From: Oscillospiraceae bacterium
Lineage (GTDB): Bacteria; Bacillota; Clostridia; Oscillospirales; Oscillospiraceae
Direction: 5' to 3'
NCBI GenBank assembly: GCA_022800525.1
Contig: JAAWQM010000020.1
Coordinates: 1-47,176 of the forward strand
DNA: 47,176 nt
A program made the translations under genes and the position numbers. Positions 39,019 to 47,176 of the stretch are shown in pieces. The notes under the pieces are model-generated. The model searched no databases. It saw nothing but the letters and a program-made list of their open reading frames with translations, and was not told the origin of the DNA. Position 1 is the first letter of the stretch, and every line of letters begins with the position of its first letter.

Positions 39019-39423
39019 ATGCTTCCCAAATCCAATATTGATCTCGCAAACGGCATCGTTTTCCAGGACCAGCCGTCCCTCACCTGGATCGCGGACCCGG
39101 TGACCAACCGCCTCAGAGGGCGCGGCGGCGGCTGGGAGGCCATCCGGCAGGCAGTGGAGGTCATCGTCAATGTGGAGCGGTTCAAATGGCAGATTTATAC
39201 GCCCAATTTCGGTACAGACTACGACGGCTTGCTGGGCACGGAACCGGGCTATGCCGCCTCTGAGCTTCAGCGGCGGCTGGAGGATGCTTTCCTGCCTGAC
39301 AACCGTATCCTTGGCATCAAGGATTTCATATGGTCCTTTGAGGATACGAGCCTGTCCGCGGCGTTTACCGTGCTCACTGTGTTTGGAGACGTCCCCGGCA
39401 GCATGGAGGTAACTCTGACATGA
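39019..39423 (+). CDS. Baseplate wedge protein, XkdS-like (DUF2634)
   Basis: The protein of about 134 residues matches XkdS (DUF2634), related to T4 gp25. It has TWIADPVTNRLRGRGGGWEA, AIRQAVEVIVNVERFKWQIY (about residues 41-60) and NFGTDYDGLLG. The gp25 fold joins the sheath to the baseplate. The start is ATG 39019 because AAAGGAGG lies eight bases before it. The stop overlaps the next start (ATGA). Confidence 0.88.
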   Translation: MLPKSNIDLANGIVFQDQPSLTWIADPVTNRLRGRGGGWEAIRQAVEVIVNVERFKWQIYTPNFGTDYDGLLGTEPGYAASELQRRLEDAFLPDNRILGIKDFIWSFEDTSLSAAFTVLTVFGDVPGSMEVTLT

Positions 39424-40532
39424 TCGACTTCGCTGCAAAAACCTACCGCAATCTCTTGCAGTCCCAGCTGGACCGGGTGCCCAACTCCCTGGACAAGCGG
39501 GAGGGCTCCATGATCCAGACAGCGCTTGGGGCCGGGGCGTACTCGCTGGAGGAATTTTACCTGGAGCTGGACAAAGTTCAGCGGGGCGCATACCTCCAGA
39601 CCGCCGTGGGGCAGGACCTGGACTATCTGGCCGTCCTGGCCAACGTCCAGCGGTATCCGGCGTCTCCTGCGGTGCGCCTGGGGGTGTTCAATATTGATAT
39701 CCCTATCGGCTCCCGTTTCTCCACCATAGACGGCGCGGACAGCGTGAATTTCATCGCGTCGGAGCGTATCGGCGAGGGGCAGTACCAGATGACCTGCGAG
39801 ACGCCTGGCGTCATCGGCAGCCAATACACCGGCCCTGTCCTGCCCATCACCTACATCCAGGGACTGACCTCCGCACAGCTGACGGACATCCTGGTGGCAG
39901 GGGATGACATTGAGGACGACGAAAGCCTCCGCCGGCGGGCCATCGATGCCCTGAACGAACAACCCTTCGGCGGCAATGTGGCGGACTACAAGCGGGTGGT
40001 CCTGGCCATCGACGGCGTAGGCAGCCTGCAAGTATACCCTGCCTGGGACGGCGGCGGGACGGTAAAGCTGTCCATCATGGGCGCGGACTGGATGCCCGCA
40101 TCGCCCCAGCTGGTGGAGACGGTGCAGAACACGGTGGACCCGCCTCCGGACCAGGGGATGGGCTACGGTACCGCGCCCATCGGGGCCACCGTGACAGTAA
40201 CGGCCCCTGAGACGGTCACGGTGGACATTTCCGCCCGTCTGGTCCTGGGACCCGGCAGGACGGCTTCCCAGATGTCCGCGCCCATTCAGGAGGCCGTGGA
40301 GGCTTATTTGTTGTCCATCCGTCAGGAGTGGGCGCAGCCGGATGCCTCCGGTCTGACGCACTACTCCTCATGGGTGTATGCAGCAAGAGTGATCGCTGCC
40401 ATGCTGACCGTACCCGGTGTGGCCAACGTGACCGGCCTGACGATCAACGGCAGTCCGGCGGATCTTCAATTGACGGAGACTGGCCTGCTCCAGCAGGCGC
40501 CAGTATTGGGGACGGTGACGGTCGATGCCTGA
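39420..40532 (+). CDS. Baseplate J-like protein, XkdT-like
   Basis: The 370-residue protein is a baseplate J-like wedge protein corresponding to XkdT. It has SLDKREGSMIQTALGAGAYS near the N-terminus, LEELYLELDKVQ-like LEEFYLELDKVQRGAYLQTA (residues about 42-61), and the conserved DESLRRRAIDALNEQPFGGN (about 163-182) followed by VADYKRVVLAIDGVGSLQVY. It forms the arms of the baseplate that open on contact with the host. Confidence 0.92.
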   Translation: MIDFAAKTYRNLLQSQLDRVPNSLDKREGSMIQTALGAGAYSLEEFYLELDKVQRGAYLQTAVGQDLDYLAVLANVQRYPASPAVRLGVFNIDIPIGSRFSTIDGADSVNFIASERIGEGQYQMTCETPGVIGSQYTGPVLPITYIQGLTSAQLTDILVAGDDIEDDESLRRRAIDALNEQPFGGNVADYKRVVLAIDGVGSLQVYPAWDGGGTVKLSIMGADWMPASPQLVETVQNTVDPPPDQGMGYGTAPIGATVTVTAPETVTVDISARLVLGPGRTASQMSAPIQEAVEAYLLSIRQEWAQPDASGLTHYSSWVYAARVIAAMLTVPGVANVTGLTINGSPADLQLTETGLLQQAPVLGTVTVDA

Positions 40533-41106
40533 GACGCATATCTGCAAATATTATCCGCCCTGGTTCCGGCGGATTCTGGACTTCCAGGCGCTGTGCCATA
40601 CCGAGGGCGAGGAGCTGCGGGCAATGACGGGCGCTATGGACCAAATCCATCAAAACCTCTTCATCCAGACCATGGATGACGGAACTGCCGCCCAATGGGA
40701 AGCTATCCTGCGTATCCTGCCGGAGCCGGGAGATACGCTGGAATTCCGCCGCCTGCGGGTGCTGAACCGGCTGGCGCTGCGGCCTCCATTCACGCTGCCT
40801 TTTCTGAAGGAGAAGCTGGCGGAGCTTTTCGGCCCCGAGAACTATGGAGTGGAAGTGGACTATCCCAACTACGCGCTCTGGATCGAGCTGTTTCTGAAGA
40901 ATGCGGACGCATTTGCCAACATTAATATTTTCAAGGATATTCTCGGCATTATCAAGCCCTGCCACATTCTCTACAACTCCGTGATCGTCGCGCCAGAGAT
41001 GGAGGATACCCTTTATATCACGCCGCATCTGGGCCGGTGCATAAGCATCACCCATCTGCCGGAGCTGGTCCGGCAGGAAAAACAACAGGAGGAAACGCTG
41101 CTATGA
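40525..41106 (+). CDS. Tail protein, XkdU/YmfQ-like (DUF2313)
   Basis: The 193-residue protein corresponds to XkdU/YmfQ, a P2 gpI-like baseplate protein. It has YYPPWFRRILDFQALCHTEG, DTLEFRRLRVLNRLALRPPF and TLPFLKEKLAELFGPENYGV in order. It overlaps the J-like gene by eight bases and the next gene by four. It links the wedge to the tail fibres. Confidence 0.85.
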   Translation: MPETHICKYYPPWFRRILDFQALCHTEGEELRAMTGAMDQIHQNLFIQTMDDGTAAQWEAILRILPEPGDTLEFRRLRVLNRLALRPPFTLPFLKEKLAELFGPENYGVEVDYPNYALWIELFLKNADAFANINIFKDILGIIKPCHILYNSVIVAPEMEDTLYITPHLGRCISITHLPELVRQEKQQEETLL

Positions 41107-41738
41107 GTCAATACGGATGTACCCTGACCAGGAAGGGGCAGGAGCTCCTTGCCCGGCTCGGGGCCGAACAGAAGCCGCTGGTCATTACTGGCGTCAAAAT
41201 AGGTTCCGGCGTATGTCCGGACGATGTGTTCCCGGGGGACCTGGAGGGGTTGATTGACCCGGTGGCCGACGGTACCTCCAATGTCCCGCGGTACGAAGGG
41301 GACACTGTATTTATGACGGTCGAATTTCGATCCGACATGAACGGCGGTCTGGGGCGCGATATTCTGATTAACGAATTCGGCGTGTTTGCCAGAGACCCGG
41401 ACGGGGCGAGCGTACTGCTGTACTATGGGACCCTGGGAGACAACCCGCAGAGGGTGAGCGCCTTCTCCAATTCCGGCATTGACATCCGGCGCTTCCCGAT
41501 CAGCATCAAGGTGGGGGAACAGGCGGAGGTCATCATCGACTACTCGCCGGAAGGACTGATGACGGCGGAGGATGTGGCGGAGTACTGCACCACGGTCCTG
41601 CTGCCGCTGCTGATTGATGAGGTTGTGAAGGCGCTGGGCGGCAAGCCCGGAGGGTTTATTGAGATGGTGGAGCCGATCCCGGCGGAGCGGCGGTTTGATG
41701 ATACGCTGTATGGGCTGGTTCTGAGAGATTATAGCTGA
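41103..41738 (+). CDS. Tail fibre-associated protein
   Basis: The 211-residue protein starts at ATG 41103 behind CAGGAGG. The N-terminal [20 protein letters not shown] then [13 protein letters not shown] fits the N-terminal domain of phage tail-collar or side-tail-fibre proteins, which attach fibres to the baseplate. [20 protein letters not shown] follows (about 80-99). The end is helical. It is likely a connector between baseplate and the long fibre gene downstream. Confidence 0.75.
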   Translation: MSQYGCTLTRKGQELLARLGAEQKPLVITGVKIGSGVCPDDVFPGDLEGLIDPVADGTSNVPRYEGDTVFMTVEFRSDMNGGLGRDILINEFGVFARDPDGASVLLYYGTLGDNPQRVSAFSNSGIDIRRFPISIKVGEQAEVIIDYSPEGLMTAEDVAEYCTTVLLPLLIDEVVKALGGKPGGFIEMVEPIPAERRFDDTLYGLVLRDYS

Positions 41739-41752
41739 GGAGGACATGTAGG

Positions 41753-44749
41753 ATGAGTACAAGGTATGTATGGAGTTCTCATACTCCAGTCATCAAATCA
41801 GAGCGAAACGAGGTCACAAAATATAGCTATACTGCGCCGGGCGCTAATACAAACGGCTCTTTGGCGGGCTATATCGGTACAGGTTTCAAAGCAAATGAAG
41901 GGCTGCTTGACTTGTATGAGCCTCCATCCAAACCAACCATACATGTTTCCGATGTAAGGCAGGTTTATTATGACACACAGACAATCACTCCATCGCTGAC
42001 TGGAAACAAATGGGCGGCGAGAGCAAAGAGCTATCAGGGAACGCCTGCGTATGTATGGGTCCTTACAAGCTATGGTGTCAGCGACATATTGATCGAGCTG
42101 TTCAGATACAAGGATGAGAACAATTCGGTTGTAGACACGTCTGCGCCGGAGAGCTTTTATGTTACAAGGGTCACAGGGTATGAGTCAGATGTGTCATATT
42201 CCTCTTTTAAGGGATACGTTTCTTCTGGCAATCCTTCCGCATACCCAAGAGTTGAGGGTGGGGACATAAAGGGGGGACTTGCCTATCACTACCTTGGTTC
42301 TGACAGCATTGACCCTACAGCACTCACATATTCCAAGACTACCTTGACGCAGGGAGAAGCTATAACGGTCACTGTAACGCCGCGCAGCAACACCTATGGC
42401 GGTACAATCTATTACCAGTACCAGTATTCCACCAATGGTGGAGCGAGCTGGACCAACGCTGGGGCAAAGACCACGGCAGTGAGCATGTCCATTACGGTTC
42501 CTTCCAATGCTGCCCAGTTCCGGGCCAGAGTGCTTGCCTCCGACGATATTGGCTTCACCTCAACCGACTATGTGACGGGCGCAAGTCTGACTGTCACGCC
42601 GGATAACAGAGCGCCATCGGCTCCGGCATCCGTTACCGTTCCGGCTACCGTATCCTCTGCGCAGAGTTTCACTGTGAGCTGGACAGCTTCCACCGACCCC
42701 GACGGCAACCTTTCCGGATATCAGGTAGAGAAGTCCTACAACAACGGTTCCACCTGGACCGCTGTGTCCAGTTCCGTCACGTCTGCGTCCATCAGCGATA
42801 CTGTTGCAGCGGGGAACAGGACGGTGATTTACCGGGTACGCGCCTTTGACACGGAGGGCCTGTACTCAGGCTGGACAAGCTCGGCATCCGTCAGGATCAA
42901 CTCAGCTCCGTCCGCCCCGGCTTCTATCACGCTGCCGGAGATTATCAATCCCGGTCAGAGCTTCGCTGTGAGCTGGGCGGCATCCACGGACGTTGACGGC
43001 AACCTGGAGGGCTATCAGGTGGAGCGGTCTGCCGATAACGGCGTCAGCTGGATCAGCGTGACCAGCTCCACCAGCGCGACGTCGATTACAACCAGTGTGA
43101 CCTCCGCTGAAATGAACGTCATGTTCCGGGTGCGGGCATTTGACTCAGACGGCGCGTATTCTGCCTGGAAAACATCTGCCGCAAAGACGGTCAACACCGC
43201 GCCAACCGCGCCCAAGAACCTTTCGGTCCCGGCGGTCATCAATCCCGGTCAGAGCTTTACTGTGAGCTGGAGCGCGTCCACAGACGCGGAGAACAATCTG
43301 TCTGGCTATGAGGTGGAACGGTCCTACGATGGCGGCGGAACCTGGACCAGCGTCCAGTCCGTGACCAGGACCTCCCTCTCCACCAGCGTGACCAGCGGGT
43401 ATACGGCGGTGATGTTCCGGGTACGGGCCTGCGACAGCGGCGGCCTGAAATCCGGATGGACTGTTTCAGCAAAGGGCAGGATCAACAAGCTGCCCACAGC
43501 GCCGCCGCAGGTTGTCATCGGGACTGTTACGTACAACGAATACACGACCGTAACCTGGAGCGCATCGACAGACCCGGACGGAACGGTCGACAGCTACACG
43601 CTCCAGCGGTCCGTAAACGGCGGGACCTTTGAGACCATCTATAGCGGGCCAAAGCTCACTTTTACCGACAAAACGCAGAACTGGAGCTGGAACACCGTCC
43701 AGTACCGGGTACGGGCTGTCGATAACGTTGGCGGGCTGTCAGCGTGGGCGGCCGCGCCGGTGCGGCAGGTGCAGCCGGGAAGGCTGGTTCTTACTGAAAG
43801 CGAATCGAATCCCAGACGCGTTATTCAATCTTTCGATTTTACAGTGACGGTCAACGCCAGCGGCGAATTCCCGGTTACCGGTATTCTTACGGTGGTCACG
43901 CTGGATGGACAGGAGCAGCTGCGCAAGACTGTGGCCAGCGGAGAAGAGGTGAGCATCCCCATTGATCTCTGGTTCGTGGAGTCCGGGGAGCATACGGTCA
44001 CTGTCGCTGCCAGCCACGAGAAGTTCACAGACACCCTGGGGACATACCGCTTTACTGTGGTGCCGATAGAGCTTGGTGAAGGCGGACGCCTGGAGCGTCT
44101 GGAGAACGATGCCGGGCAGGCTGTATATCCTGTCACGCTGATGGAGGGCATCTTCCGGAGGCGGGACGGGAAGAGTCTGGAGGATATTCTGGATGGCGCC
44201 GGAGCAGGAGGGAATTCGTCTGCCCCTGGCGTTGACATCACGAAAATGCAAGCCGAGGTCGAGACCTTGCCCGCTGGCAGCAAGGCTACGGTGGAAGTGA
44301 CCGGAGGCAGTGAAGGCCCGGTTTTCCGTTTCGGTATCCCGCAGGGAGAGCAGGGAGCTCCAGGCGAGCAGGGCCTCCCAGGCGCGGATGGTAGGGACGG
44401 AGCAACCGGGCCCCAGGGTGAGCAGGGACCCCAGGGCGAACAGGGACCGCAAGGCGAACAGGGACCGCAAGGCGAACAGGGACCGGAAGGACCTCCTGGC
44501 CCGCAGGGCGAAAAAGGAGACCCCGGCCCCCAGGGACCTCCCGGGCCTGCTGGTGAAAGCGGTTCGTCTGGCGTGTCCAGCTTCAACAGAAGGTCAGGGG
44601 ACGTTGTCCCCGAGGACAATGACTATACCGCAGAAATGGTGGGTGCGATACCAGCGGGTAATGTGACTGGCATATCAGTCCTGACAGAATCGGCATACAA
44701 CGGCTTGAGCACGAAAGTTTCAACAGTTCTGTATCTGATAACGGAGTAA
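41753..44749 (+). CDS. Long tail fibre with FN3 and collagen-like domains
   Basis: The 998-residue protein has an AT-richer N-terminal part (about residues 1-285), then four fibronectin type III-like repeats (about 287-680), each starting with an SAPASVTVP-like strand and holding [20 protein letters not shown]. Next come a beta-rich domain (about 690-800), a collagen-like Gly-X-Y stretch (about 865-945) and a C-terminal end. That end has [20 protein letters not shown] (compare the FNGRSGAVTP-type fibre motif) and [12 protein letters not shown]3 and collagen domains bind sugars or form rods. The protein probably forms the main adhesion fibre. Confidence 0.88.
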   Translation: MSTRYVWSSHTPVIKSERNEVTKYSYTAPGANTNGSLAGYIGTGFKANEGLLDLYEPPSKPTIHVSDVRQVYYDTQTITPSLTGNKWAARAKSYQGTPAYVWVLTSYGVSDILIELFRYKDENNSVVDTSAPESFYVTRVTGYESDVSYSSFKGYVSSGNPSAYPRVEGGDIKGGLAYHYLGSDSIDPTALTYSKTTLTQGEAITVTVTPRSNTYGGTIYYQYQYSTNGGASWTNAGAKTTAVSMSITVPSNAAQFRARVLASDDIGFTSTDYVTGASLTVTPDNRAPSAPASVTVPATVSSAQSFTVSWTASTDPDGNLSGYQVEKSYNNGSTWTAVSSSVTSASISDTVAAGNRTVIYRVRAFDTEGLYSGWTSSASVRINSAPSAPASITLPEIINPGQSFAVSWAASTDVDGNLEGYQVERSADNGVSWISVTSSTSATSITTSVTSAEMNVMFRVRAFDSDGAYSAWKTSAAKTVNTAPTAPKNLSVPAVINPGQSFTVSWSASTDAENNLSGYEVERSYDGGGTWTSVQSVTRTSLSTSVTSGYTAVMFRVRACDSGGLKSGWTVSAKGRINKLPTAPPQVVIGTVTYNEYTTVTWSASTDPDGTVDSYTLQRSVNGGTFETIYSGPKLTFTDKTQNWSWNTVQYRVRAVDNVGGLSAWAAAPVRQVQPGRLVLTESESNPRRVIQSFDFTVTVNASGEFPVTGILTVVTLDGQEQLRKTVASGEEVSIPIDLWFVESGEHTVTVAASHEKFTDTLGTYRFTVVPIELGEGGRLERLENDAGQAVYPVTLMEGIFRRRDGKSLEDILDGAGAGGNSSAPGVDITKMQAEVETLPAGSKATVEVTGGSEGPVFRFGIPQGEQGAPGEQGLPGADGRDGATGPQGEQGPQGEQGPQGEQGPQGEQGPEGPPGPQGEKGDPGPQGPPGPAGESGSSGVSSFNRRSGDVVPEDNDYTAEMVGAIPAGNVTGISVLTESAYNGLSTKVSTVLYLITE
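44408..44479 (+). repeat. 18-bp tandem repeats encoding collagen-like units
   Basis: Four 18-bp units, two of them identical (GGACCGCAAGGCGAACAG), encode Gly-Pro-Gln-Gly-Glu-Gln. Near-identity at DNA level makes the array prone to slippage, so the fibre rod length could vary between lysogens. Confidence 0.75.
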
Positions 44750-44753
44750 AAAT

Positions 44754-45755
44754 ATGCTGAAAATCGGTAGTACTGGGATCAAGTCCCTATACATTGGCGG
44801 GCAGAAGATCAAAAAGGCGTATGTGGGGGATAAGTTAATATTTGAAGACCATATCATTTCTTCAACACTTGGTAAGACTTGGTCGCAAGCAACCGGACTC
44901 CCACTGCCAGCATATGCTTCTTCCTATAACAACTTAGCATTCGGAAATGGAGTTTTTCTCGCATCCACAGTTCCATCAAAACCCTCTTCTGCTATACTAA
45001 AATCTTCTAACGGCAAGACTTGGTCAACAATTAGTATAGGTTCCTCTGCATCTTATGCTGGATATGTTTATTTTGCTAATGGGAAATTCTTCTACACAAG
45101 AAACAAAATTGCTTCTATGAGAACATCGATTGATGGTATCTCATGGACAGCGGTTAATATGCCATCAGCTCCCACCACCTACTGGGGAATTGCTGGAAAT
45201 AATAATCAATTATTAGCGATTGACTCTGGTGGCTCTGGAAAATGTTATCGAAGTACTGATGGAAGTTCCTGGTCTGCGGGAGCGACTGCGCCAGCTGGTT
45301 TATCAGGAATTTGTTATGGAGATGGAATGTTTTTGGCAATATCAGGACGTAATGGCGCCGCATACCTTACAAGAGATCATGGATCAAGCTGGACATCTGT
45401 TGGAACTGGGCCTAAATATCCCAAAAATATTATTTATGCAAATAATAGGTTCTATGCAACAGGATCATTAAAGTCTTACGGAGTCAAAGAGTACACACCC
45501 AAAACAAATACTTGGCGCGATATAAGTATAGCGATGGGTGATGATAATTCTTCTATTTGCGGCTTTGCTGGCGATGATAAAATTATTCTGCTGCTAACAA
45601 ACAAATGCGCTCACACAAGCAGAGACGGTGGAGTTACTTGGACACATACTGATCTACCTACAAATACGCAGCGGACCAATCCAGTATTGGGAGATGGAAT
45701 TTTTGTGGCAGTGAATTATACTGCCAGCGAAAAGGCGTCTATATGGAGCGCTTGA
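44754..45755 (+). CDS. Beta-propeller-like tail adhesin
   Basis: The 333-residue protein starts KIGSTGIKSLYIGGQKIKKA, a short N-terminal attachment part also seen in phage fibre proteins. Repeated blades follow with the pattern S-x-DG-x-W (SSNGKTWSTISIGS, TSIDGISWTAVNMPS, STDGSSWSAGATAP, TRDHGSSWTSVGTG, TSRDGGVTWTHTDL). This looks like an Asp-box/BNR beta-propeller as in sialidases and sugar-binding proteins. No catalytic residues can be assigned, so it is more likely a receptor-binding domain. It is much AT-richer than the genes around it, a strong sign of recent acquisition. Confidence 0.75.
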   Translation: MLKIGSTGIKSLYIGGQKIKKAYVGDKLIFEDHIISSTLGKTWSQATGLPLPAYASSYNNLAFGNGVFLASTVPSKPSSAILKSSNGKTWSTISIGSSASYAGYVYFANGKFFYTRNKIASMRTSIDGISWTAVNMPSAPTTYWGIAGNNNQLLAIDSGGSGKCYRSTDGSSWSAGATAPAGLSGICYGDGMFLAISGRNGAAYLTRDHGSSWTSVGTGPKYPKNIIYANNRFYATGSLKSYGVKEYTPKTNTWRDISIAMGDDNSSICGFAGDDKIILLLTNKCAHTSRDGGVTWTHTDLPTNTQRTNPVLGDGIFVAVNYTASEKASIWSA

Positions 45756-45764
45756 TTGTATCAT

Positions 45765-45800
45765 AAAAACCTCCGCAGCCCCGCATTGGCGGGGCGGGAG
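45765..45800 (-). terminator. Minus-strand terminator for antisense RNA
   Basis: On the minus strand a stem from CTCC/GGAG and GCCCCGC/GCGGGGC (45771-45800) is followed by TTTTT (45769-45765). On the plus strand the hairpin lacks a T-run, so it serves leftward transcription, which here can only come from the promoter at 46107-46135. It may also slow readthrough from the adhesin gene. Confidence 0.75.
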
Positions 45801-45813
45801 AAAGCAACAGAAT

Positions 45814-45842
45814 TTGACAAAACGCAGTGCGCCATGTATAAT
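45814..45842 (+). promoter_or_regulatory. Perfect-consensus promoter of toxin mRNA
   Basis: TTGACA (45814-45819), a 17-base spacer and TATAAT (45837-45842) match the sigma-A consensus exactly. Transcription would begin near 45850, giving a leader of about 80 nt. The element is repeated in inverted form at 46107-46135, with TTGACAAAACG shared. Confidence 0.85.
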
Positions 45843-45872
45843 GGACAGGCCGAAGCTGAGAAGCGGAGGCCG

Positions 45873-46098
45873 GAAGGGCACTGTTACATAACAGGCGGTT
45901 AGCTACTCCCCCGGAAAGGGGGTGAGGCTGATGTGGAAAAGGAAGCTGTTGAAAGCTGTCCTCACCGTGGTCTTCACGGTGCTGGCTGTGATACTGCTCA
46001 CCACAAAAGCGTGCTGACTGCCCGGTGGCACGAGCAGTCAGCATAGTATCTCGCTATTCTGAATTGTAAGGGCTAACCGTCTTGTAACAGCGCCCTTC
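45873..46098. repeat. Inverted leader repeats flanking toxin gene
   Basis: The toxin leader GAAGGGCACTGTTACA...CGGTTAGC (45873-45903) recurs on the other strand as GAAGGGCGCTGTTACA...CGGTTAGC (46098-46072), differing by one substitution and a small gap. With the matching promoters, this forms a large imperfect inverted repeat around the toxin gene. In the full-length mRNA the two copies can pair and close the 5' and 3' ends together. Confidence 0.8.
45931..46017 (+). CDS. Candidate type I toxin, 28-residue membrane peptide
   Basis: The peptide starts at ATG 45931. It has four basic residues at the N-terminus (WKRKLLK), then a hydrophobic helix (AVLTVVFTVLAVILL), then TTKAC. That is the form of small membrane toxins of type I systems. 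Its ribosome site GGGGGTGAGG (45918-45927) is partly buried in a hairpin with CCCCC (45908-45912), a common device to keep the primary transcript untranslated. Two more hairpins, CACCGTG/CACGGTG in the gene and a 10-bp stem at 46012-46043 spanning the stop, structure the mRNA. It sits alone between fibre genes. Toxicity is inferred. Confidence 0.7.
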   Translation: MWKRKLLKAVLTVVFTVLAVILLTTKAC

Positions 46099-46106
46099 TG
46101 TCATTC

Positions 46107-46135
46107 ATTATACCCACCCGCCTCCGTTTTGTCAA
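46107..46135 (-). promoter_or_regulatory. Perfect-consensus promoter of antisense RNA
   Basis: On the minus strand, TTGACA (46135-46130), a 17-base spacer and TATAAT (46112-46107) match the consensus exactly. It faces the toxin promoter. Its -35 region lies inside the stem-loop of the toxin mRNA terminator. Confidence 0.85.
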
Positions 46136-46167
46136 TGTCGATGATAAAACGGAGGCGATTTTTTTGA
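46119..46167 (+). terminator. Toxin mRNA terminator
   Basis: CGCCTCCGTTTT (46119-46130) pairs with AAAACGGAGGCG (46146-46157), followed by ATTTTTTT. The right arm contains GGAGGCG, the ribosome site of the next fibre gene, so the hairpin both ends the toxin transcript and could hide that site in readthrough RNA. Confidence 0.85.
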
Positions 46168-47176
46168 TCCTACTGTATGCGCTCAAAACTGCGCTGAAGG
46201 TAAAAAGAGGGGAGCCGTTGACCAGCGGGAGCGTGAACGTGAACGTGGCGCGGTTCGAGTTCTCCCCAGACTGGGAGGGCCTGGAGCGCATAGCGGTGTT
46301 CCGTGCGGGCGGCGAGAGCCGGTCTGTGGTGTTGGGCGCGGATGGACAGTGCGTCATTCCGTGGGAGACGCTGGCCTCCCACGGACGGCAGTTGACTGCC
46401 GGGGTGTACGGGACGCGCGGCGGCGAGGTGGTGCTGCCCACGGTGTGGGCCAGCCTGGGGACGGTACTGGAGGGCGCGGCCCCAGGGAAGGAGGCCCAGC
46501 CGCCCACGCCGGATCTGTGGCGTCAGGAGCTTGCCAGCAAAGGGGACAAGCTGGACTATGACGGGCTGAATCTCAGCCTGATGAGCGGGGACACGCCGCT
46601 GTCCACCGTGCAGATCGCAGGCGGTGGAGAGGGCGGCGCGGTGGTTGTGCCTGGGCCTCCGGGCCCGGAAGGACCGCCCGGACCGCAAGGTGAGCCGGGA
46701 AAGGACGGCGAACCCGGTCCCCAGGGCGAGCGGGGGCCCCAGGGTGAACAAGGTCCGCCGGGACCGCCTGGGCCTGTTGGTCCAGACGGAAACCCAATCG
46801 GCACGGTTATCAGCTATATTGGTATCACCCCTCCAAAAGACTATCTGGTATGTGACGGCAGGGAATATGATATTTCGCAGTATTCTCAACTGGCGAAATT
46901 CTTTGAATCGCAGTTCGGGTCATCCAACCATTTCGGCGGTGATGGTGTATCAACCTTTGCAGTTCCCGATCTGCGGAATCTGTTTCTGCGCGGGTTTCAT
47001 GGTGAGGCGGAAGAGGCGCTAAGTGGAGAAATTGGGGTAAGGCAAAACGCAACTGAACATGTAGCCTTTGATATCTGGGAACCTGATAACACCATCTATA
47101 TATCAAGAGCCGGTACGCAATATGCTACAGCTGTATCGAATCCAGACGTGGTTGTGAGACATCGTGCTTATGGATA
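46164..47176 (+). CDS. Tail fibre with collagen-like and collar domains (partial)
   Basis: The gene starts with TTG at 46164, eight bases after GGAGG, and is open to the right edge, so its C-terminus is missing. The first 160 residues form a beta-rich fibre-attachment domain ([20 protein letters not shown] then [12 protein letters not shown], and [20 protein letters not shown]). A collagen-like Gly-X-Y stretch follows (about 165-210). Then comes a phage tail-collar domain: [40 protein letters not shown]. Collar proteins bind host receptors. It may be a second receptor-binding fibre beside the long FN3 fibre. Confidence 0.82.
   Translation, partial: MILLYALKTALKVKRGEPLTSGSVNVNVARFEFSPDWEGLERIAVFRAGGESRSVVLGADGQCVIPWETLASHGRQLTAGVYGTRGGEVVLPTVWASLGTVLEGAAPGKEAQPPTPDLWRQELASKGDKLDYDGLNLSLMSGDTPLSTVQIAGGGEGGAVVVPGPPGPEGPPGPQGEPGKDGEPGPQGERGPQGEQGPPGPPGPVGPDGNPIGTVISYIGITPPKDYLVCDGREYDISQYSQLAKFFESQFGSSNHFGGDGVSTFAVPDLRNLFLRGFHGEAEEALSGEIGVRQNATEHVAFDIWEPDNTIYISRAGTQYATAVSNPDVVVRHRAYG

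Larger units (their letters stand above)
45765..46100 (-). ncRNA. Candidate antisense antitoxin RNA
   Basis: The predicted transcript starts near 46100 from the perfect promoter at 46107-46135 and ends at the minus-strand terminator, giving about 335 nt. It is complementary to the whole 28-codon gene, to its ribosome site and to most of its leader. Its 5' end (GAAGGGCGCTGTTACAAG) is nearly the same as the leader of the toxin mRNA. Antisense RNAs of this arrangement repress type I toxins by pairing with the mRNA. No convincing protein is encoded. Existence is inferred from promoter and terminator only. Confidence 0.65.

Noticed and set aside
44408-44479. Regular 18-bp repeats considered as a CRISPR array
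   Set aside because: The repeats are contiguous without spacers and encode Gly-X-Y collagen units. No CRISPR array or cas gene is visible anywhere in the window.
45739-46044. 101-codon minus-strand frame within the antisense RNA
   Set aside because: It starts about 55 nt into the predicted antisense RNA without a ribosome site. Its His/Gln/Pro-rich sequence looks like a shadow of the toxin leader and gene.
41753-47176. Search for lysis genes (holin, endolysin) among the last genes
   Set aside because: The 28-residue peptide has a single helix and was considered as a holin, but its facing antisense promoter and sequestered ribosome site fit a type I toxin better. No amidase, lysozyme or other lysis gene is present before the edge.

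Overview
The window joins a chromosomal segment (about 1-6680) to the left part of an integrated contractile-tailed prophage (about 6770 to the right edge). The host looks like a GC-rich, spore-forming Clostridia member, probably of the Oscillospiraceae. The support is a dipicolinate synthase pair (dpaA/dpaB), a cyclic-di-AMP receptor of the DarA/PstA type, strong AGGAGG ribosome sites and sigma-A-like promoters. The species cannot be told from the sequence.

Chromosome. Positions 1-2670 are a decayed stretch: a lone membrane-anchored protein, an ECF-like sigma factor, and a patchwork of broken minus-strand genes (a truncated membrane protein joined to a frameshifted AraC regulator, then two unidentified fragments). 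Positions 2731-6423 hold an ordered plus-strand run: 2-hydroxyacid dehydrogenase, a DUF2161 nuclease-like protein, the c-di-AMP receptor, DpaA and DpaB. A tRNA-Leu(CAA) with its own promoter and terminator follows. The integrase gene lies just beyond it and points back toward it, so the tRNA region is the likely attachment site. attR is outside the window.

Prophage left arm. The minus strand carries integrase, a coiled-coil protein, a membrane-anchored SAP-domain protein and an XRE repressor. A divergent control region follows, with two opposed promoters and four half-operators. Next come two similar cassettes, each with a small plus-strand gene converging on a small minus-strand gene behind a duplicated promoter (10763-11908). 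The early plus-strand operon then encodes small proteins, an initiator-like protein carrying a 22-bp iteron array inside its gene, a DnaB-type helicase, ParA, a DUF3102 protein whose gene holds a 26-bp perfect palindrome, PcfK-like and PcfJ-like proteins, an HUH Rep-like protein and a Cys-rich KTR protein. This set is unusually plasmid-like.

Late region. The order is terminase small and large subunits, portal, minor head protein, prohead protein, cement protein, major capsid, connectors, tail sheath, tube, tail chaperone with a canonical -1 slippery site, tape measure, and a PBSX/Xkd-like baseplate series (XkdP to XkdU), then tail fibres. The sheath and tube make this a myovirus-type phage. 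No holin, endolysin or other lysis gene is visible; they would lie past the right edge.

Two areas stand out. First, the portal and the minor head protein both end in AT-richer C-terminal tips followed by small acidic genes. Behind the minor head gene, the small gene and the tip coding end are duplicated (26610-27060), which is the architecture of an effector/immunity cassette array. Second, between two tail-fibre genes (45765-46167) lies an apparent type I toxin-antitoxin locus: a 28-residue hydrophobic peptide, two convergent perfect-consensus promoters, a terminator for each RNA, and inverted copies of the promoter-leader region.
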